Shown here piece after piece: positions 1 to 8,701 of a stretch of 64,000 nucleotides of DNA. The notes below the pieces were generated by a model. The model saw only the letters and a list, made by a program, of their open reading frames with translations. It was not told where the DNA came from and did no database searches. Source of the stretch: an uncultured Eubacteriales bacterium (GTDB lineage Bacteria > Bacillota > Clostridia > Lachnospirales > Lachnospiraceae); NCBI GenBank assembly GCA_900539455.1, contig UQCD01000008.1, positions 26,857-90,856 of the forward strand, written 5' to 3'. The position numbers were made by a program, and so were the translations under genes. Each line of letters begins with the position of its first letter. The stretch's first letter is position 1.

Positions 1-694
1 CATTTAAAGTATCATCAACCTTACCCTTTCCACATAAATGAACAATCTGGTAAGTTTTTAATAACTCAGGTAGTGCGTCACGAACTGCATCATTTATAGC
101 CTTTGCACCAAGACTTCCACCAACAACCATGACAACTGGTTTATTAGTAGTAAAACCACACAAGTCTAAACCAGCTAATTTGTTTCCATGGCGTAATTCC
201 TCACGAATTGGAGAGCCAGTAAGCACAGATTTACCCTTAGGAAGATAAGCACTTGTTTCAGGAAAGTTATGACACACAATAGTTGCCTTAGGAATAGCAA
301 TTCTATTTGCTAAACCTGGAGTCATATCTGATTCGTGAATAATTACAGGTACCTTATATTTTTTTGCAGCTAATACAACGGGTACGCTGACAAATCCACC
401 CTTTGAAAAAACAATATCAGGCTTATATTCTTTAATAAATCTTTTAGCTTCGCCATAGCCTTTAATAACACGAAATGGGTCACTAAAATTTTTTGCAGAC
501 ATATATCTTCTAAGTTTACCAGAAGATATACCAGTGTATGGAATGCCAAGCTCTTCAATAAGCTTCTTTTCAATTCCGTCATAGGAACCTATGTATTGAA
601 TTTCGTAACCAAGCTTTTTTAAAGATGGAAATAGTGCAATATTAGGTGTTACATGACCAGCAGAGCCACCACCGGTTAATAATATTTTTTTCAT
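1..694 (-). CDS. murG: UDP-GlcNAc--undecaprenyl-pyrophosphoryl-MurNAc-pentapeptide GlcNAc transferase MurG (N-terminal part, runs off the window)
   Basis: Makes lipid II by adding GlcNAc to lipid I at the inner face of the membrane. Reading leftward from ATG at 694, the protein opens with MKKILLTGGGSAGHVTPN, the glycine-rich GT28 loop of MurG. It continues with a GxSxGK-type segment (SSGKLRRY), FSKGGFVSVP, an HESD motif and VVGGSLGAKAIND, all in family order. About 231 codons are present and the C-terminal third lies outside the window. The Shine-Dalgarno GAAAGGA lies inside the last codons of the HIT gene two bases upstream, so the two are cotranscribed. A HIT gene as partner is not the usual dcw context. 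I am confident of the family. Confidence 0.93.
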   Translation of the reverse strand, partial: MKKILLTGGGSAGHVTPNIALFPSLKKLGYEIQYIGSYDGIEKKLIEELGIPYTGISSGKLRRYMSAKNFSDPFRVIKGYGEAKRFIKEYKPDIVFSKGGFVSVPVVLAAKKYKVPVIIHESDMTPGLANRIAIPKATIVCHNFPETSAYLPKGKSVLTGSPIREELRHGNKLAGLDLCGFTTNKPVVMVVGGSLGAKAINDAVRDALPELLKTYQIVHLCGKGKVDDTLN

Positions 695-696
695 AA

Positions 697-1116
697 TTAG
701 ACAATCCTTTCACGAATATTGTTAGCAATAGCTTCGGCTGATGTCTTATCTAATTCACCAGGAATCCATGTAAGTTTAACACCGTCATTTTTGTAGCGAG
801 GTATAAGGTGAATATGAAAATGAAATACAGTTTGACCAGCAACTTCTTCATTATTTTGAAGAATATTTAGACCATCGCAGTTTAAAACTTCTTTCATTGC
901 ACCGGCAATTTTTTGAGCAACTACAAGTGCTTCCTTAGTATAGTTTTCATCTAAATCGAAAACATTCCTAAAATGTTCCTTTGGCAATATTATAGCATGA
1001 CCCTTTGTAGCTGGACCTAAGTCGAATATAGCTCTAAATTTATCATCTTCATATATTGTGTATGATGGGATTTCACCGTTCGCAATTTTACAAAAAATAC
1101 AATTTGAATCTTTCAA
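697..1116 (-). CDS. HIT-family nucleotide hydrolase (Hint-like)
   Basis: A 139-residue histidine-triad protein, expected to hydrolyse purine phosphoramidates or similar AMP conjugates in the cytoplasm. The triad H99-x-H101-x-H103 is visible in HFHIHLIPRY, and an N-terminal CIFCKI (C6, C9) matches the zinc-binding cysteines of Hint proteins. Length is typical. ATG at 1116 is preceded by GGAAAGGA. It is the first gene of a two-gene unit with murG and has its own candidate promoter at 1175-1202. The exact substrate cannot be read from sequence. Confidence 0.93.
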   Translation of the reverse strand: MKDSNCIFCKIANGEIPSYTIYEDDKFRAIFDLGPATKGHAIILPKEHFRNVFDLDENYTKEALVVAQKIAGAMKEVLNCDGLNILQNNEEVAGQTVFHFHIHLIPRYKNDGVKLTWIPGELDKTSAEAIANNIRERIV

Positions 1117-1174
1117 ATTTTACACATCCTTTCCAGAAAATTTGCTTATAAATATTATAATCAAAATCAATGAA

Positions 1175-1202
1175 ATTATAGCACATAAAAGGGATATTGT
1201 AA
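1175..1202 (-). promoter_or_regulatory. Candidate sigma-A promoter for HIT-murG
   Basis: On the minus strand TTACAA (1202-1197), a 16-nt spacer and TATAAT (1180-1175) lie about 60 bp before the HIT start codon. The -10 is perfect and the -35 is fair. It is divergent from the histidine kinase gene. Confidence 0.5.
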
Positions 1203-1258
1203 CCATTAAAAATTTATAATTTGAGAGAAGAGTATATGAAAGTAAATAAGGAGATAAA

Positions 1259-1963
1259 ATGAATAATAAAAACAAATTAAGTATTAAAGACAATAAAATA
1301 TTAAGTGAATTGGGAGTTAGTGATAATAGTAATGTTATATTTCATGAACTAGGAAATATTGTAATGTTAATGAATTTGTCAATTAGTAAAATTGAAAAGG
1401 ACTATAAAGATATTGAAGAAAATAAATATTTTAAAAGTCTAAAAGAAGATACAAAGCAGATTGTATATTTAATTAATAGCAGTAAGGTAAAGGGAAAAAT
1501 TTATTCTATAGAAAAAAAGAGCATTAATGTTGAAAAATTAATATTTAACTTAGCCACAAAATATAAAGAACAATGTGAAAAAGCCGGCATAAAATTAGTA
1601 GTTAATGTTGATAAAAATTCTAAGAATACCTATTATGATTTAGATGAATTTAAAATATCCAGAGTAATTGAGAATATAACTATTAACGCAATAGAAGAGC
1701 TTGAGCTATGCAATATTGAAGAAAAAAATATTAATATAAACTTATATATTAATAAAACTGGCATAGTAATTTCAATAAATAATAATGGCAGAGTAATTGA
1801 AAGTGATAAAATAAGGGAAATATTTAGACCTTATATTACTGGAAAAAGAAATGGAAATGGTATAGGATTAGCTTTTTGTGAAAAAATTGTAAGGCTGCAC
1901 GGGGGAAGTATTGAGGTAACCTCTAATAAAAAAGCAGGGACAACCTTTATTATAAAATTGTAA
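1259..1963 (+). CDS. Soluble sensor histidine kinase (GHKL ATPase), orphan
   Basis: A 234-residue kinase-like protein with no signal peptide or membrane segment. Residues 25-50 hold a DHis-like helix with FHELGNIVMLMN, where the His of HEL-x-N is the likely phosphoacceptor. Residues about 120-234 form a GHKL ATPase: the N-box is in ENITINAIEEL, the G1-like IVISINNNGRVIE stands in for the usual DNGxG, and GNGIGLAFCEKI is the G2 box. The C-terminus GTTFIIKL is the usual end of a HATPase_c domain. A Shine-Dalgarno (AAGGAGA) precedes ATG. No response regulator gene is adjacent, and the input domain is very short, so it may take its signal from a partner protein. Confidence 0.85.
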   Translation: MNNKNKLSIKDNKILSELGVSDNSNVIFHELGNIVMLMNLSISKIEKDYKDIEENKYFKSLKEDTKQIVYLINSSKVKGKIYSIEKKSINVEKLIFNLATKYKEQCEKAGIKLVVNVDKNSKNTYYDLDEFKISRVIENITINAIEELELCNIEEKNININLYINKTGIVISINNNGRVIESDKIREIFRPYITGKRNGNGIGLAFCEKIVRLHGGSIEVTSNKKAGTTFIIKL

Positions 1964-2033
1964 GAGGTTTAATGAAATTATAGTTTGCATTAAATAATGT
2001 TTAAAAGATATTTAAGTAGAACTTAAATAAGAA

Positions 2034-2110
2034 AAGGCAATGACTACTGTGCTTAGGACTACGAAAATCTAATTTTTATATAACAAGCATTAATCATTGC
2101 CTTATTTTAT
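2034..2110. terminator. Convergent stem-loop terminator
   Basis: AAGGCAATGA (2034-2043) pairs perfectly with TCATTGCCTT (2094-2103), followed by ATTTTAT. It sits between the histidine kinase (+) and the flavodoxin-like gene (-) and can serve both. The loop is long (about 50 nt), so it is weaker than a textbook terminator. Confidence 0.55.
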
Positions 2111-2186
2111 ATATTGGCTTAAATATACTTTATAAAAAGCCAATTTAAATAAAAGTATAGAATAAAATGTAAAAATATATAAGAGA

Positions 2187-3182
2187 TTATGACTGTGAAA
2201 ATGGGAATAGCATATCCAACATTCTAAGGGTTTTAAAATCACCTTTGACCTTCATTTCACTTGTCATAAATGCTTTTTGAAAACTAAGTCTGCCATGAAT
2301 AATATCATCAAGTGTTTGATGTTTAAGGGTAATTACTACCTGTGCATTATCATGCTTTTCGTATTTGCAATACAGATTATCATTTTCAATATTTACATAA
2401 AGCTGTTTGTTTTTGTCCTCGATATTAAAAAGGTAAGATGCTGCAAAATCATCCTGAGGAGTAAAGCAGTTAGTCATAGGTCTGATAAATTCTGTATTTA
2501 TGTCAGTACCTTGCTCACTAAGCTTTTCTTTAAAGAATGAGGCTAATTGTTCAATATCCTCTTTTTGTTGTTTCACATAAATATCGTCAGAAACATACTT
2601 TGAAAGCTGTTCGCTTTCCTGAGGGGTAAGCTGTATAGAAGTCTTTATCAGGTTTTGTTTTATAGCAATGCTGCTAGAAGGTAAAAGCTTAATCTTCTGG
2701 GATATAGTTCTATATATATTTTCAGCCTTTTTCTCAATATATTTTGTATAATCAGGGTTTCTGTCAAAGTCTAAAGTATCTTCAACATATGCACAAATAC
2801 CTGAGCTTAAAGGACCTCCTAAAAGCTCCCACGCATTTTTTAAAGACATCATAGCTTCTTTTTCTCCATAGGTTGTTGAAATAACAACAGGGGTCATATA
2901 TAAAGTACTGATTTTTGTTTTATCTCCGTAAAACCAGCAGGCATCGAGAAACTGCTGCATATAGCCACCTATGCCCATCCATTCAACACTACAAGCAAGT
3001 ATAATACCGTCAGCTTCTTTAAGTGTTTGAGGAAGAGTTGTAATAGAATTTTTTATATCATAAAGATTATAACGGGTATGTGTAACTCTGATTTCATCAA
3101 AGACATTTTCGATTTTCTTTAAAACATATAGTGTTGGGTCTTCAATAACTCCACGACCACCATAATATATATTTATATGCAA
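2187..3182 (-). CDS. Flavodoxin/NAD(P)H-dependent FMN reductase-like protein with C-terminal SCP2-like domain
   Basis: The N-terminal half (about residues 1-170) reads as a flavodoxin-fold FMN reductase: ADGIILACSVEWMGIGGYMQ is the flavin-loop region and VVISTTYGEKEAMMSL follows. The C-terminal 110 residues, with AQVVITLKHQTLDDIIHGRL and FQKAFMTSEMKVKGD, look like an SCP2 sterol-carrier fold, a hydrophobic ligand pocket. Start: a TTG at 3200 would place the start inside the AAAGGAG Shine-Dalgarno, so TTG at 3182, 8 nt after AAAGGAG, is preferred. The gene is monocistronic, after the Tad operon. The combination suggests a flavoprotein acting on a lipid-like ligand, but that is inference. Confidence 0.8.
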   Translation of the reverse strand: MHINIYYGGRGVIEDPTLYVLKKIENVFDEIRVTHTRYNLYDIKNSITTLPQTLKEADGIILACSVEWMGIGGYMQQFLDACWFYGDKTKISTLYMTPVVISTTYGEKEAMMSLKNAWELLGGPLSSGICAYVEDTLDFDRNPDYTKYIEKKAENIYRTISQKIKLLPSSSIAIKQNLIKTSIQLTPQESEQLSKYVSDDIYVKQQKEDIEQLASFFKEKLSEQGTDINTEFIRPMTNCFTPQDDFAASYLFNIEDKNKQLYVNIENDNLYCKYEKHDNAQVVITLKHQTLDDIIHGRLSFQKAFMTSEMKVKGDFKTLRMLDMLFPFSQS

Positions 3183-3298
3183 GGTAATTGCTCCTTTCAA
3201 AATAACATAAAAAGTAATTGTAGATTTGTATATACTAAGTAATTATCTAAAGTCTAAAATATATTTTAATATAAATAGGAGCTTGTTGCAACGAACAT

Positions 3299-4831
3299 TT
3301 ATTCAAATATATAAGTTAAGTGGGAAAAAGTAATTTTATCACCTTCTAAAAGCTTAAATTTTTCATGAGGGGATAATAAGGTATCATTGACATATGTACC
3401 ATTGGAGGAATTCATATCCTCAATATAATAAGAGTTATTTTCAAAGTAAATACAGGCGTGAATACGGCTGATTAGTGGATTATTAATAATCATATTAGTA
3501 GAATTTTTAAGCTTTCCTATTGTAAAGGGATATGAATTAATAGGAACATTATCCACATAGTCAGTACCAGTATACACTAAGCGATGAATTGCAGTGGTGT
3601 TATTTTGCCTTGATAAAATTGTCGTATTGCCAAATTCCTGAAATTGGTCAGAAGAATTGTAAATAGGTGTGGTTGGGGATAGTGTATTGTCAGATATTGT
3701 GTTAATATGAACAGAGTCATTTTCATATATAAAGTTATTATCAGAAAAGGGTTGGGTTTTCTGAGGAATTTTTGCTGAAGGAAATATAGTATAGAGATAT
3801 TTAATGCTGCCAGTAATAATTACTATAGCTATACATATTAATAGAATAGATAATTTTGTTGAAATATAATTATTAACCTTACAATATGCTGTTAAAATAA
3901 GTAATAACACAAAAATTCCACCTAAAAGTGCAGATTTTATGTAAAAAGATGTGGAAATTGTGTATAAAGTAGTGACTTTTTCAGGTGTATTGTGCATAAC
4001 TGCATATTTATTATTAAGATTTTTAAAAGAAACAAATAATTTTGGTGATGTAGAGTTATTATCGGTGTCTGACTTTAAGGTGTCTAAATTATTAGAACTA
4101 TTGTTTTCAGATAATTTTATTGAATTGCTTTTATCCAGAAAAGAAATATCGTGATTAATAATAGTTGGAATATTATTTAAATTGTTGTTTAAAGGTAAGC
4201 TTGAGTTCGATGTTGTTATTGGATTTTTAGTAAATAGGCTGTTAGAAGTTGTATTTTCAGAGAAATTAGGTATCTTGCAACTAATGTTAGAGGATAATAC
4301 AATGCTTTTTAACATACTAATATTAAAGCCATCCTTAGCAGCTTCAGAGGATAATCTATAGGCGAGTAATACGAGCTGGTCATCACTATGGTCAATCTTT
4401 TTTAGAATGTTTTCAAAAAATGTGGATAATTGTGCATAAAAATTAAAATCCAGTGCAGGACATATAATAAATGAGGTTGAATATTTCTCAGGATCAAGAT
4501 AAATATAATTCTCATCAATAAGCAAAGAATTTATGTTAATAAGATATTCTTCAAGAAACCCTATGGTATCCATAAGGGACAAAATAATATTAGTATAAGC
4601 CTTATAATTAATTGAATTGGTTAAAAATAAAGAGGAAAAGGACTGCTTTGAGGTTATATCATATTTAAAAATTGGGTTATTATCTACTATTGTATAGGAA
4701 AAATCAAGGGTGTTTGGAATAGAGTTATTAGATAACATTTGTATTCTAAAGTCGCTTTTATAGTTATAGGCAGGAAAATCCTCTAACAGTATATAGTTTT
4801 TTGTGTAATTTTTGGTAAAAGATGTCTTCAT
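3299..4831 (-). CDS. DUF6382-type membrane protein with C-terminal FHA domain (last gene of Tad operon)
   Basis: A 510-residue protein. The N-terminal 180 residues look like the DUF6382 domain that Lachnospiraceae fuse to FHA domains. A Ser/Asn-rich linker of about 100 residues follows, then two adjacent hydrophobic helices (about 297-350). The last 80 residues are a forkhead-associated domain with SRIHA and NSSNGTYVND, the phosphothreonine-binding signature. Both large domains are predicted cytoplasmic around a membrane hairpin. Its start overlaps the upstream tadE-like gene by 4 bp (ATGA), so it is translationally coupled to the pilus operon. FHA domains imply control by Ser/Thr phosphorylation, but no kinase is encoded here. 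Confidence 0.85.
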   Translation of the reverse strand: MKTSFTKNYTKNYILLEDFPAYNYKSDFRIQMLSNNSIPNTLDFSYTIVDNNPIFKYDITSKQSFSSLFLTNSINYKAYTNIILSLMDTIGFLEEYLININSLLIDENYIYLDPEKYSTSFIICPALDFNFYAQLSTFFENILKKIDHSDDQLVLLAYRLSSEAAKDGFNISMLKSIVLSSNISCKIPNFSENTTSNSLFTKNPITTSNSSLPLNNNLNNIPTIINHDISFLDKSNSIKLSENNSSNNLDTLKSDTDNNSTSPKLFVSFKNLNNKYAVMHNTPEKVTTLYTISTSFYIKSALLGGIFVLLLILTAYCKVNNYISTKLSILLICIAIVIITGSIKYLYTIFPSAKIPQKTQPFSDNNFIYENDSVHINTISDNTLSPTTPIYNSSDQFQEFGNTTILSRQNNTTAIHRLVYTGTDYVDNVPINSYPFTIGKLKNSTNMIINNPLISRIHACIYFENNSYYIEDMNSSNGTYVNDTLLSPHEKFKLLEGDKITFSHLTYIFE

Positions 4832-5250
4832 GAGTCCTCCTTTATTAGTTTAAATATAATAGAATATCTGCGTATTTTGTTACAATGTAAAAAATTTGAA
4901 TAAGTATGGGCAGTCTTATTATTTAAGTAGTCGGTTATTATTTTTATAGAGTTATAATTAGCTTCAATAGACGGTGTGCTGTTTTTATACATTAAAACAT
5001 AGGAGTTAATGGTTGTTTCAAGAAAATCAGAATTTGTAAAATCAGAGGTGCTTTTATCATTATAATTAATACTGGCATATATACAGTCACGATAGGATAG
5101 AGAATTAGATACTATTTTATCGTGCAGATAAAAGGAAAGCGTGATTATAAGAGCTATAATAAAAATTATTATAGGATAAATAAAAGAGGCTTCAATAGTA
5201 ATACTTGCAGGCAGGTTGTAAAAGAAAATTTTTTTATAATTTATATTCAT
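4828..5250 (-). CDS. TadE-like minor pseudopilin (short)
   Basis: A protein of about 140 residues with one N-terminal hydrophobic segment introduced by ASITIEASFIYP. This resembles the SxTxEAAxxxP motif of TadE pseudopilins, processed by the prepilin peptidase encoded just upstream. The longer frame begins at 5283, but GGAGG stands 7 nt before ATG at 5250, so that start is preferred. It overlaps the FHA gene by 4 bp. A role in pilus assembly is inferred from motif and operon position. Confidence 0.78.
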   Translation of the reverse strand: MNINYKKIFFYNLPASITIEASFIYPIIIFIIALIITLSFYLHDKIVSNSLSYRDCIYASINYNDKSTSDFTNSDFLETTINSYVLMYKNSTPSIEANYNSIKIITDYLNNKTAHTYSNFLHCNKIRRYSIIFKLIKEDS

Positions 5251-5279
5251 AATAAATACCTCCATATAATAAAATAAAA

Positions 5280-5768
5280 TCATAGAAATTTGCCTGTGAA
5301 AAGAATAAAAACATAGGAAACAAAAATAAATGGAGCTAATGGAAATTGATATTTAAGAGAATGTTTTTTTATAATAAGTAAAATTGAAAAAATGCAGGAT
5401 ATTACTAAAGATAAAAATAATAGCTGAATTGTAAAATTTATACCTAAATAAATACCACAAATAGTAAATATAAGACCATCACCCAGACCTAGAGAGGCTG
5501 GAAAGATTAATGATATTACAAATAAGGATATTCCCGGAATAAGAGATATTATCATTGAAATAAATGAGTAGTCGAATAGAAAAATTCCAGTAATAATCCC
5601 AAGTAGTGTAAAAATTATTGATATAAGCAAGTTTATAGTATGTTTTTTTAGGTCTGTATAACAACATACAATTAGATAAAATAGTAACAACAGATAATTA
5701 AAATTTGGTGAAAAAGTATTTGTAAAAAAGGTATTTAAACTACCTAAAGAAATATATATAAAAATCAT
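5280..5768 (-). CDS. A24-type prepilin peptidase (TadV/CpaA)
   Basis: A 162-residue polytopic membrane protein with both catalytic aspartates of the A24 aspartyl peptidases: YTDLKKHTIN (first Asp) and GLGDG (the GxGD motif). It lacks the large N-terminal methylase domain of PilD, as expected for TadV/CpaA. It would cleave the leader of the Flp pilin and TadE-like proteins at the membrane. The start codon overlaps the upstream stop (TAATG). Length and motif spacing are typical. Confidence 0.9.
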   Translation of the reverse strand: MIFIYISLGSLNTFFTNTFSPNFNYLLLLFYLIVCCYTDLKKHTINLLISIIFTLLGIITGIFLFDYSFISMIISLIPGISLFVISLIFPASLGLGDGLIFTICGIYLGINFTIQLLFLSLVISCIFSILLIIKKHSLKYQFPLAPFIFVSYVFILFTGKFL

Positions 5769-6829
5769 TAGTTAATAAGCTCCTCACATCGTGTGCATAG
5801 TCTAAAGTAAGATGCCAGTTGTGTATAATCTATTTTGTATATATGACTGGTAAAGGTAGGACAATCCAGGGAATAGTGATACCTATCTCCTTCAGTGGTA
5901 AGGTAAACATATTCTGCATTTGTTGAATAAGCTGGATAATTACATCTGTAACAAGCAATCATCCCTAAGGTTGGAATATCCTTTACTGGTACAACAGAGG
6001 TATATTTGGTTAAATAAGAGCAGTATTTGTTTGTATGATAAACATTTCCAGATAAACTGCAATAAACATATATTGTTGTATCTCCCTTGTTTGGAGTAAT
6101 ATTTTTTCCATAAAACAGATGAAGCTTGCAAAATTGTTTTATAGGAAGAGATAAGTGCCAAGGTAAAAAGGGCAGCTTGATTTTGTAGGATAAATGAATA
6201 AATAAGTCATTTGTTGCAGTATCAAGATAAGTACCATTAAAAGATAGTCCTTTAGTTTTATCTACAATATTGCTGGAGTTTATAACGGCTTGTATGTCAT
6301 TGCTGCTAAAAAGCTTGCTAATATAGCTGGCAGTAATAAGGGAAGAGGTTATATTATAAGTAGTATTTGAGAAAGAGCTTTCATTTTGTGTCTGATATTG
6401 GTAAAAGTCGAGAGTTTCCTTATTATTTAAAGAGGAAATAGAGCAGGCTATGTAGTAGTTAGAGGAAAACTCTCTTGCAATTTCTGACATACGCTCCTGA
6501 AAGGTATTTTGTATGTATAAAATATTAAATAAGTAAATAATAGAGCTTATAATTAAAATATATATAGGTAAAATTATACTTGCTTCTACAGTAATAATAC
6601 CGCGAAGGTGGGTAGATAAAAATGCCCTTCCCAAACTAGAAGTGTTACTGGCGCGAAATATTTTAGAATATTGCTTGCTGCCGGGGAACGCATCAACTAT
6701 ATTTCTAGAATAGTCCGTAGTATTGATACAAAAATCAGTAGCCTGCATATTTTGGAGAGTTGACGAAAATTTTTTAGAATGTTTAATTAATAGAATAAAA
6801 TCGCCAGGGCTTAGAGCTGCAAAGGGCAT
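5768..6829 (-). CDS. TadE-like pseudopilin with duplicated Cys-rich C-terminal module
   Basis: A 353-residue protein. About 75 residues precede a TadE-type signal (GIITVEASIILPIYILIISS) and a single membrane helix. The extracytoplasmic part ends in two copies of the pattern H-x4-C-x(21-22)-C-x2-C: H265/C270/C293/C296 and H318/C323/C345/C348. The same kind of module closes the metallo-beta-lactamase at 20874-22109, so it is probably a secreted zinc or disulfide knot. The start has AAAGGAGG 10 nt upstream. It is in operon with the DUF5702 gene before it and the prepilin peptidase after it. Its role as a minor pilin is inferred. Confidence 0.8.
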   Translation of the reverse strand: MPFAALSPGDFILLIKHSKKFSSTLQNMQATDFCINTTDYSRNIVDAFPGSKQYSKIFRASNTSSLGRAFLSTHLRGIITVEASIILPIYILIISSIIYLFNILYIQNTFQERMSEIAREFSSNYYIACSISSLNNKETLDFYQYQTQNESSFSNTTYNITSSLITASYISKLFSSNDIQAVINSSNIVDKTKGLSFNGTYLDTATNDLFIHLSYKIKLPFLPWHLSLPIKQFCKLHLFYGKNITPNKGDTTIYVYCSLSGNVYHTNKYCSYLTKYTSVVPVKDIPTLGMIACYRCNYPAYSTNAEYVYLTTEGDRYHYSLDCPTFTSHIYKIDYTQLASYFRLCTRCEELIN

Positions 6830-6910
6830 ATTTATCTATCCTCCTTTCGGTAAAATTTAATAATATTTTTAAAGTTAAATAAGTGAATAATTTGTCATTA
6901 GTACAAACCT

Positions 6911-8398
6911 CTACTGGTAGTTATATGAGGTGGCTATATCATAGTTTGTGGCAAAATTTGTTGAGCCAAAATTACCAAAACTAAAAAAAGTTTTTTTAAT
7001 ACTATAGGAATACTTAATATAAGCACCACATATACAAGAGTTAATCCTAAAGGATTCATTGTAGTTTAGTGACATATCTAATTGAATTAAGTCCATTGTT
7101 CTAAAACGAAGAGCTAACTCATTTTGGGCAGTAAGCAGTAATTTTAAGTAAAAACAATAATCATAGCCCTCCTTTCCATTGTTAGCGGATATAGTATCTG
7201 GTGATAACCGGGTTATTCCATCTAAGGATAAAGTCCAAGTTTTTGAATCTTTAATAAGTGGAACTTTTTTTCCAGCCAGCAAATCCTTTACATCTATAAT
7301 ACCTTCAGCCGTTGACCATGAGCTAATAATTGCAAATTCTGCAATAGCTGTGGATATTGGACCACCACCAGTGCATTTTTTTGCAAGGTCATGGGCAGCA
7401 GTTCTTTTAGCAGAATTAGAAATAATATATGAGGCATTAAGGCTTGCACGCATAAAAATTAGCTTAATAGCTGTATTCAAAATATTGGCATCATCATTGG
7501 CAGCACCATTAATAATATATTCTAATTCGTAACTAAGCAGGGAATTATGTTGTTTATTAGTGTAACAGTTAAAAATTGAGGACACATATTCCTCCATAGC
7601 AATTCGTTCTAATGAAATATGTTCATTTGATTTTATGTATCCTTCGCCTATAACAGAGGCTTCATCTGAAAGCTGTGTATTAAGTGAAGGCAGGGTTAAT
7701 TTATCAACAGTTGTGGTAGATATTTCTTTAGTATTATCAACCAACAGTAATAATAAATTGTGTTGAATAATATTGGCTATATGGTCAGACATATTCTGCT
7801 TATATGTAGGTGCTTGAGAATTGCTTATATCAAGACACTCCCTGCGGTCCTCCATAGGAGGATTGTCTAAGATAGATAAATCAATATCTGCTTTTTCTTG
7901 ATTTTGATTTGTAAAATCAGGTATATCTACCTTAAATGAGTTAGAGGCGGATATAATACTTTGGGAAATGTTAGCAGGCTCCTTATATTTCATATAGCTT
8001 TTTACCTGTTCATAGAAGACTGCTCCATCATTGTCGGTAAGCTTTGTAGAAGATAAGATTTCTACATTGTCAATTTGTCCTTGTAGAAAATTGTAATTGT
8101 CGGAAAATATATCGGTTGGAATATTCGGGGAAATATTCTCTTTTGCAATAGAGGATAAGTATTCAGTGCAATTAATGTCTGCCGGATTAATTGCAAATAG
8201 ACCATAGTCCTCAAATAATTCGTAACAATAATTTCCAAAAAGAGAATCGGCAGCAAGCTGTGAAACATCAGTATAATAGGTCTTAATGCTAGTAATACGG
8301 GCTGATTCTAAAATATTAAATATAACGCAGATTATAGTAGTAAGGGTCAAAGTCAGCAGTATAGTAACATTTCCATAGAGTTTTTTATTAAAAAGCAT
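6911..8398 (-). CDS. DUF5702-type Tad-associated secreted/membrane protein
   Basis: A 495-residue protein with a single N-terminal hydrophobic helix (LYGNVTILLTLTLTTIICVI) followed by LESARI and a long extracytoplasmic part. LESAR after the first helix, then an AADSLFGNYCYELFEDYGLFAI segment, recalls the DUF5702 proteins found in Clostridia Tad loci, which take the place of TadG. It starts within the 3' end of the Flp pilin gene (11-bp overlap), indicating coupling. Function is unknown; a scaffold or minor-pilin role is inferred from the operon. Confidence 0.75.
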   Translation of the reverse strand: MLFNKKLYGNVTILLTLTLTTIICVIFNILESARITSIKTYYTDVSQLAADSLFGNYCYELFEDYGLFAINPADINCTEYLSSIAKENISPNIPTDIFSDNYNFLQGQIDNVEILSSTKLTDNDGAVFYEQVKSYMKYKEPANISQSIISASNSFKVDIPDFTNQNQEKADIDLSILDNPPMEDRRECLDISNSQAPTYKQNMSDHIANIIQHNLLLLLVDNTKEISTTTVDKLTLPSLNTQLSDEASVIGEGYIKSNEHISLERIAMEEYVSSIFNCYTNKQHNSLLSYELEYIINGAANDDANILNTAIKLIFMRASLNASYIISNSAKRTAAHDLAKKCTGGGPISTAIAEFAIISSWSTAEGIIDVKDLLAGKKVPLIKDSKTWTLSLDGITRLSPDTISANNGKEGYDYCFYLKLLLTAQNELALRFRTMDLIQLDMSLNYNESFRINSCICGAYIKYSYSIKKTFFSFGNFGSTNFATNYDIATSYNYQ

Positions 8399-8630
8399 TT
8401 ATTTGTGTTTTAATCTTTCTAAAGACTGAGTTTATAATGCTGGTAATTTGTGCTCTAAAAATGACAATTATAGAAACTAATACCAGCAATAGCAAAATCA
8501 TTTCAATGGAGCTAATAGCAGATAGCCATATACATTGGGATTTAGAGCTGTTTAGGGGGTATAGTCTGCTCCTAATCAGATAGGAGAATTTAATTTTTGT
8601 TTTTAAAAAAGTTAAATCAAATCTGTTCAT
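8388..8630 (-). CDS. Flp1-family type IVb pilin
   Basis: An 80-residue protein with a basic N-terminus and a hydrophobic helix introduced by AISSIEMILLLLVLVSIIVI, then FRAQITSIINSVFRKI. Small size, Glu five residues into the helix and a short amphipathic tail match the Flp1-like major pilins of Clostridia. The leader is unusually long (about 40 residues before the helix), so the in vivo start could be internal. AAAGGA precedes ATG at 8630. It should be the main fibre subunit, processed by the peptidase at 5280-5768. Confidence 0.72.
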   Translation of the reverse strand: MNRFDLTFLKTKIKFSYLIRSRLYPLNSSKSQCIWLSAISSIEMILLLLVLVSIIVIFRAQITSIINSVFRKIKTQINAF

Positions 8631-8701
8631 AGTGTTCCTTTCTTTAGGGTGGTGTATATACGGAATTTGGGAGAGTTATTGCAGATAATTAATTAAAAAC
8701 A

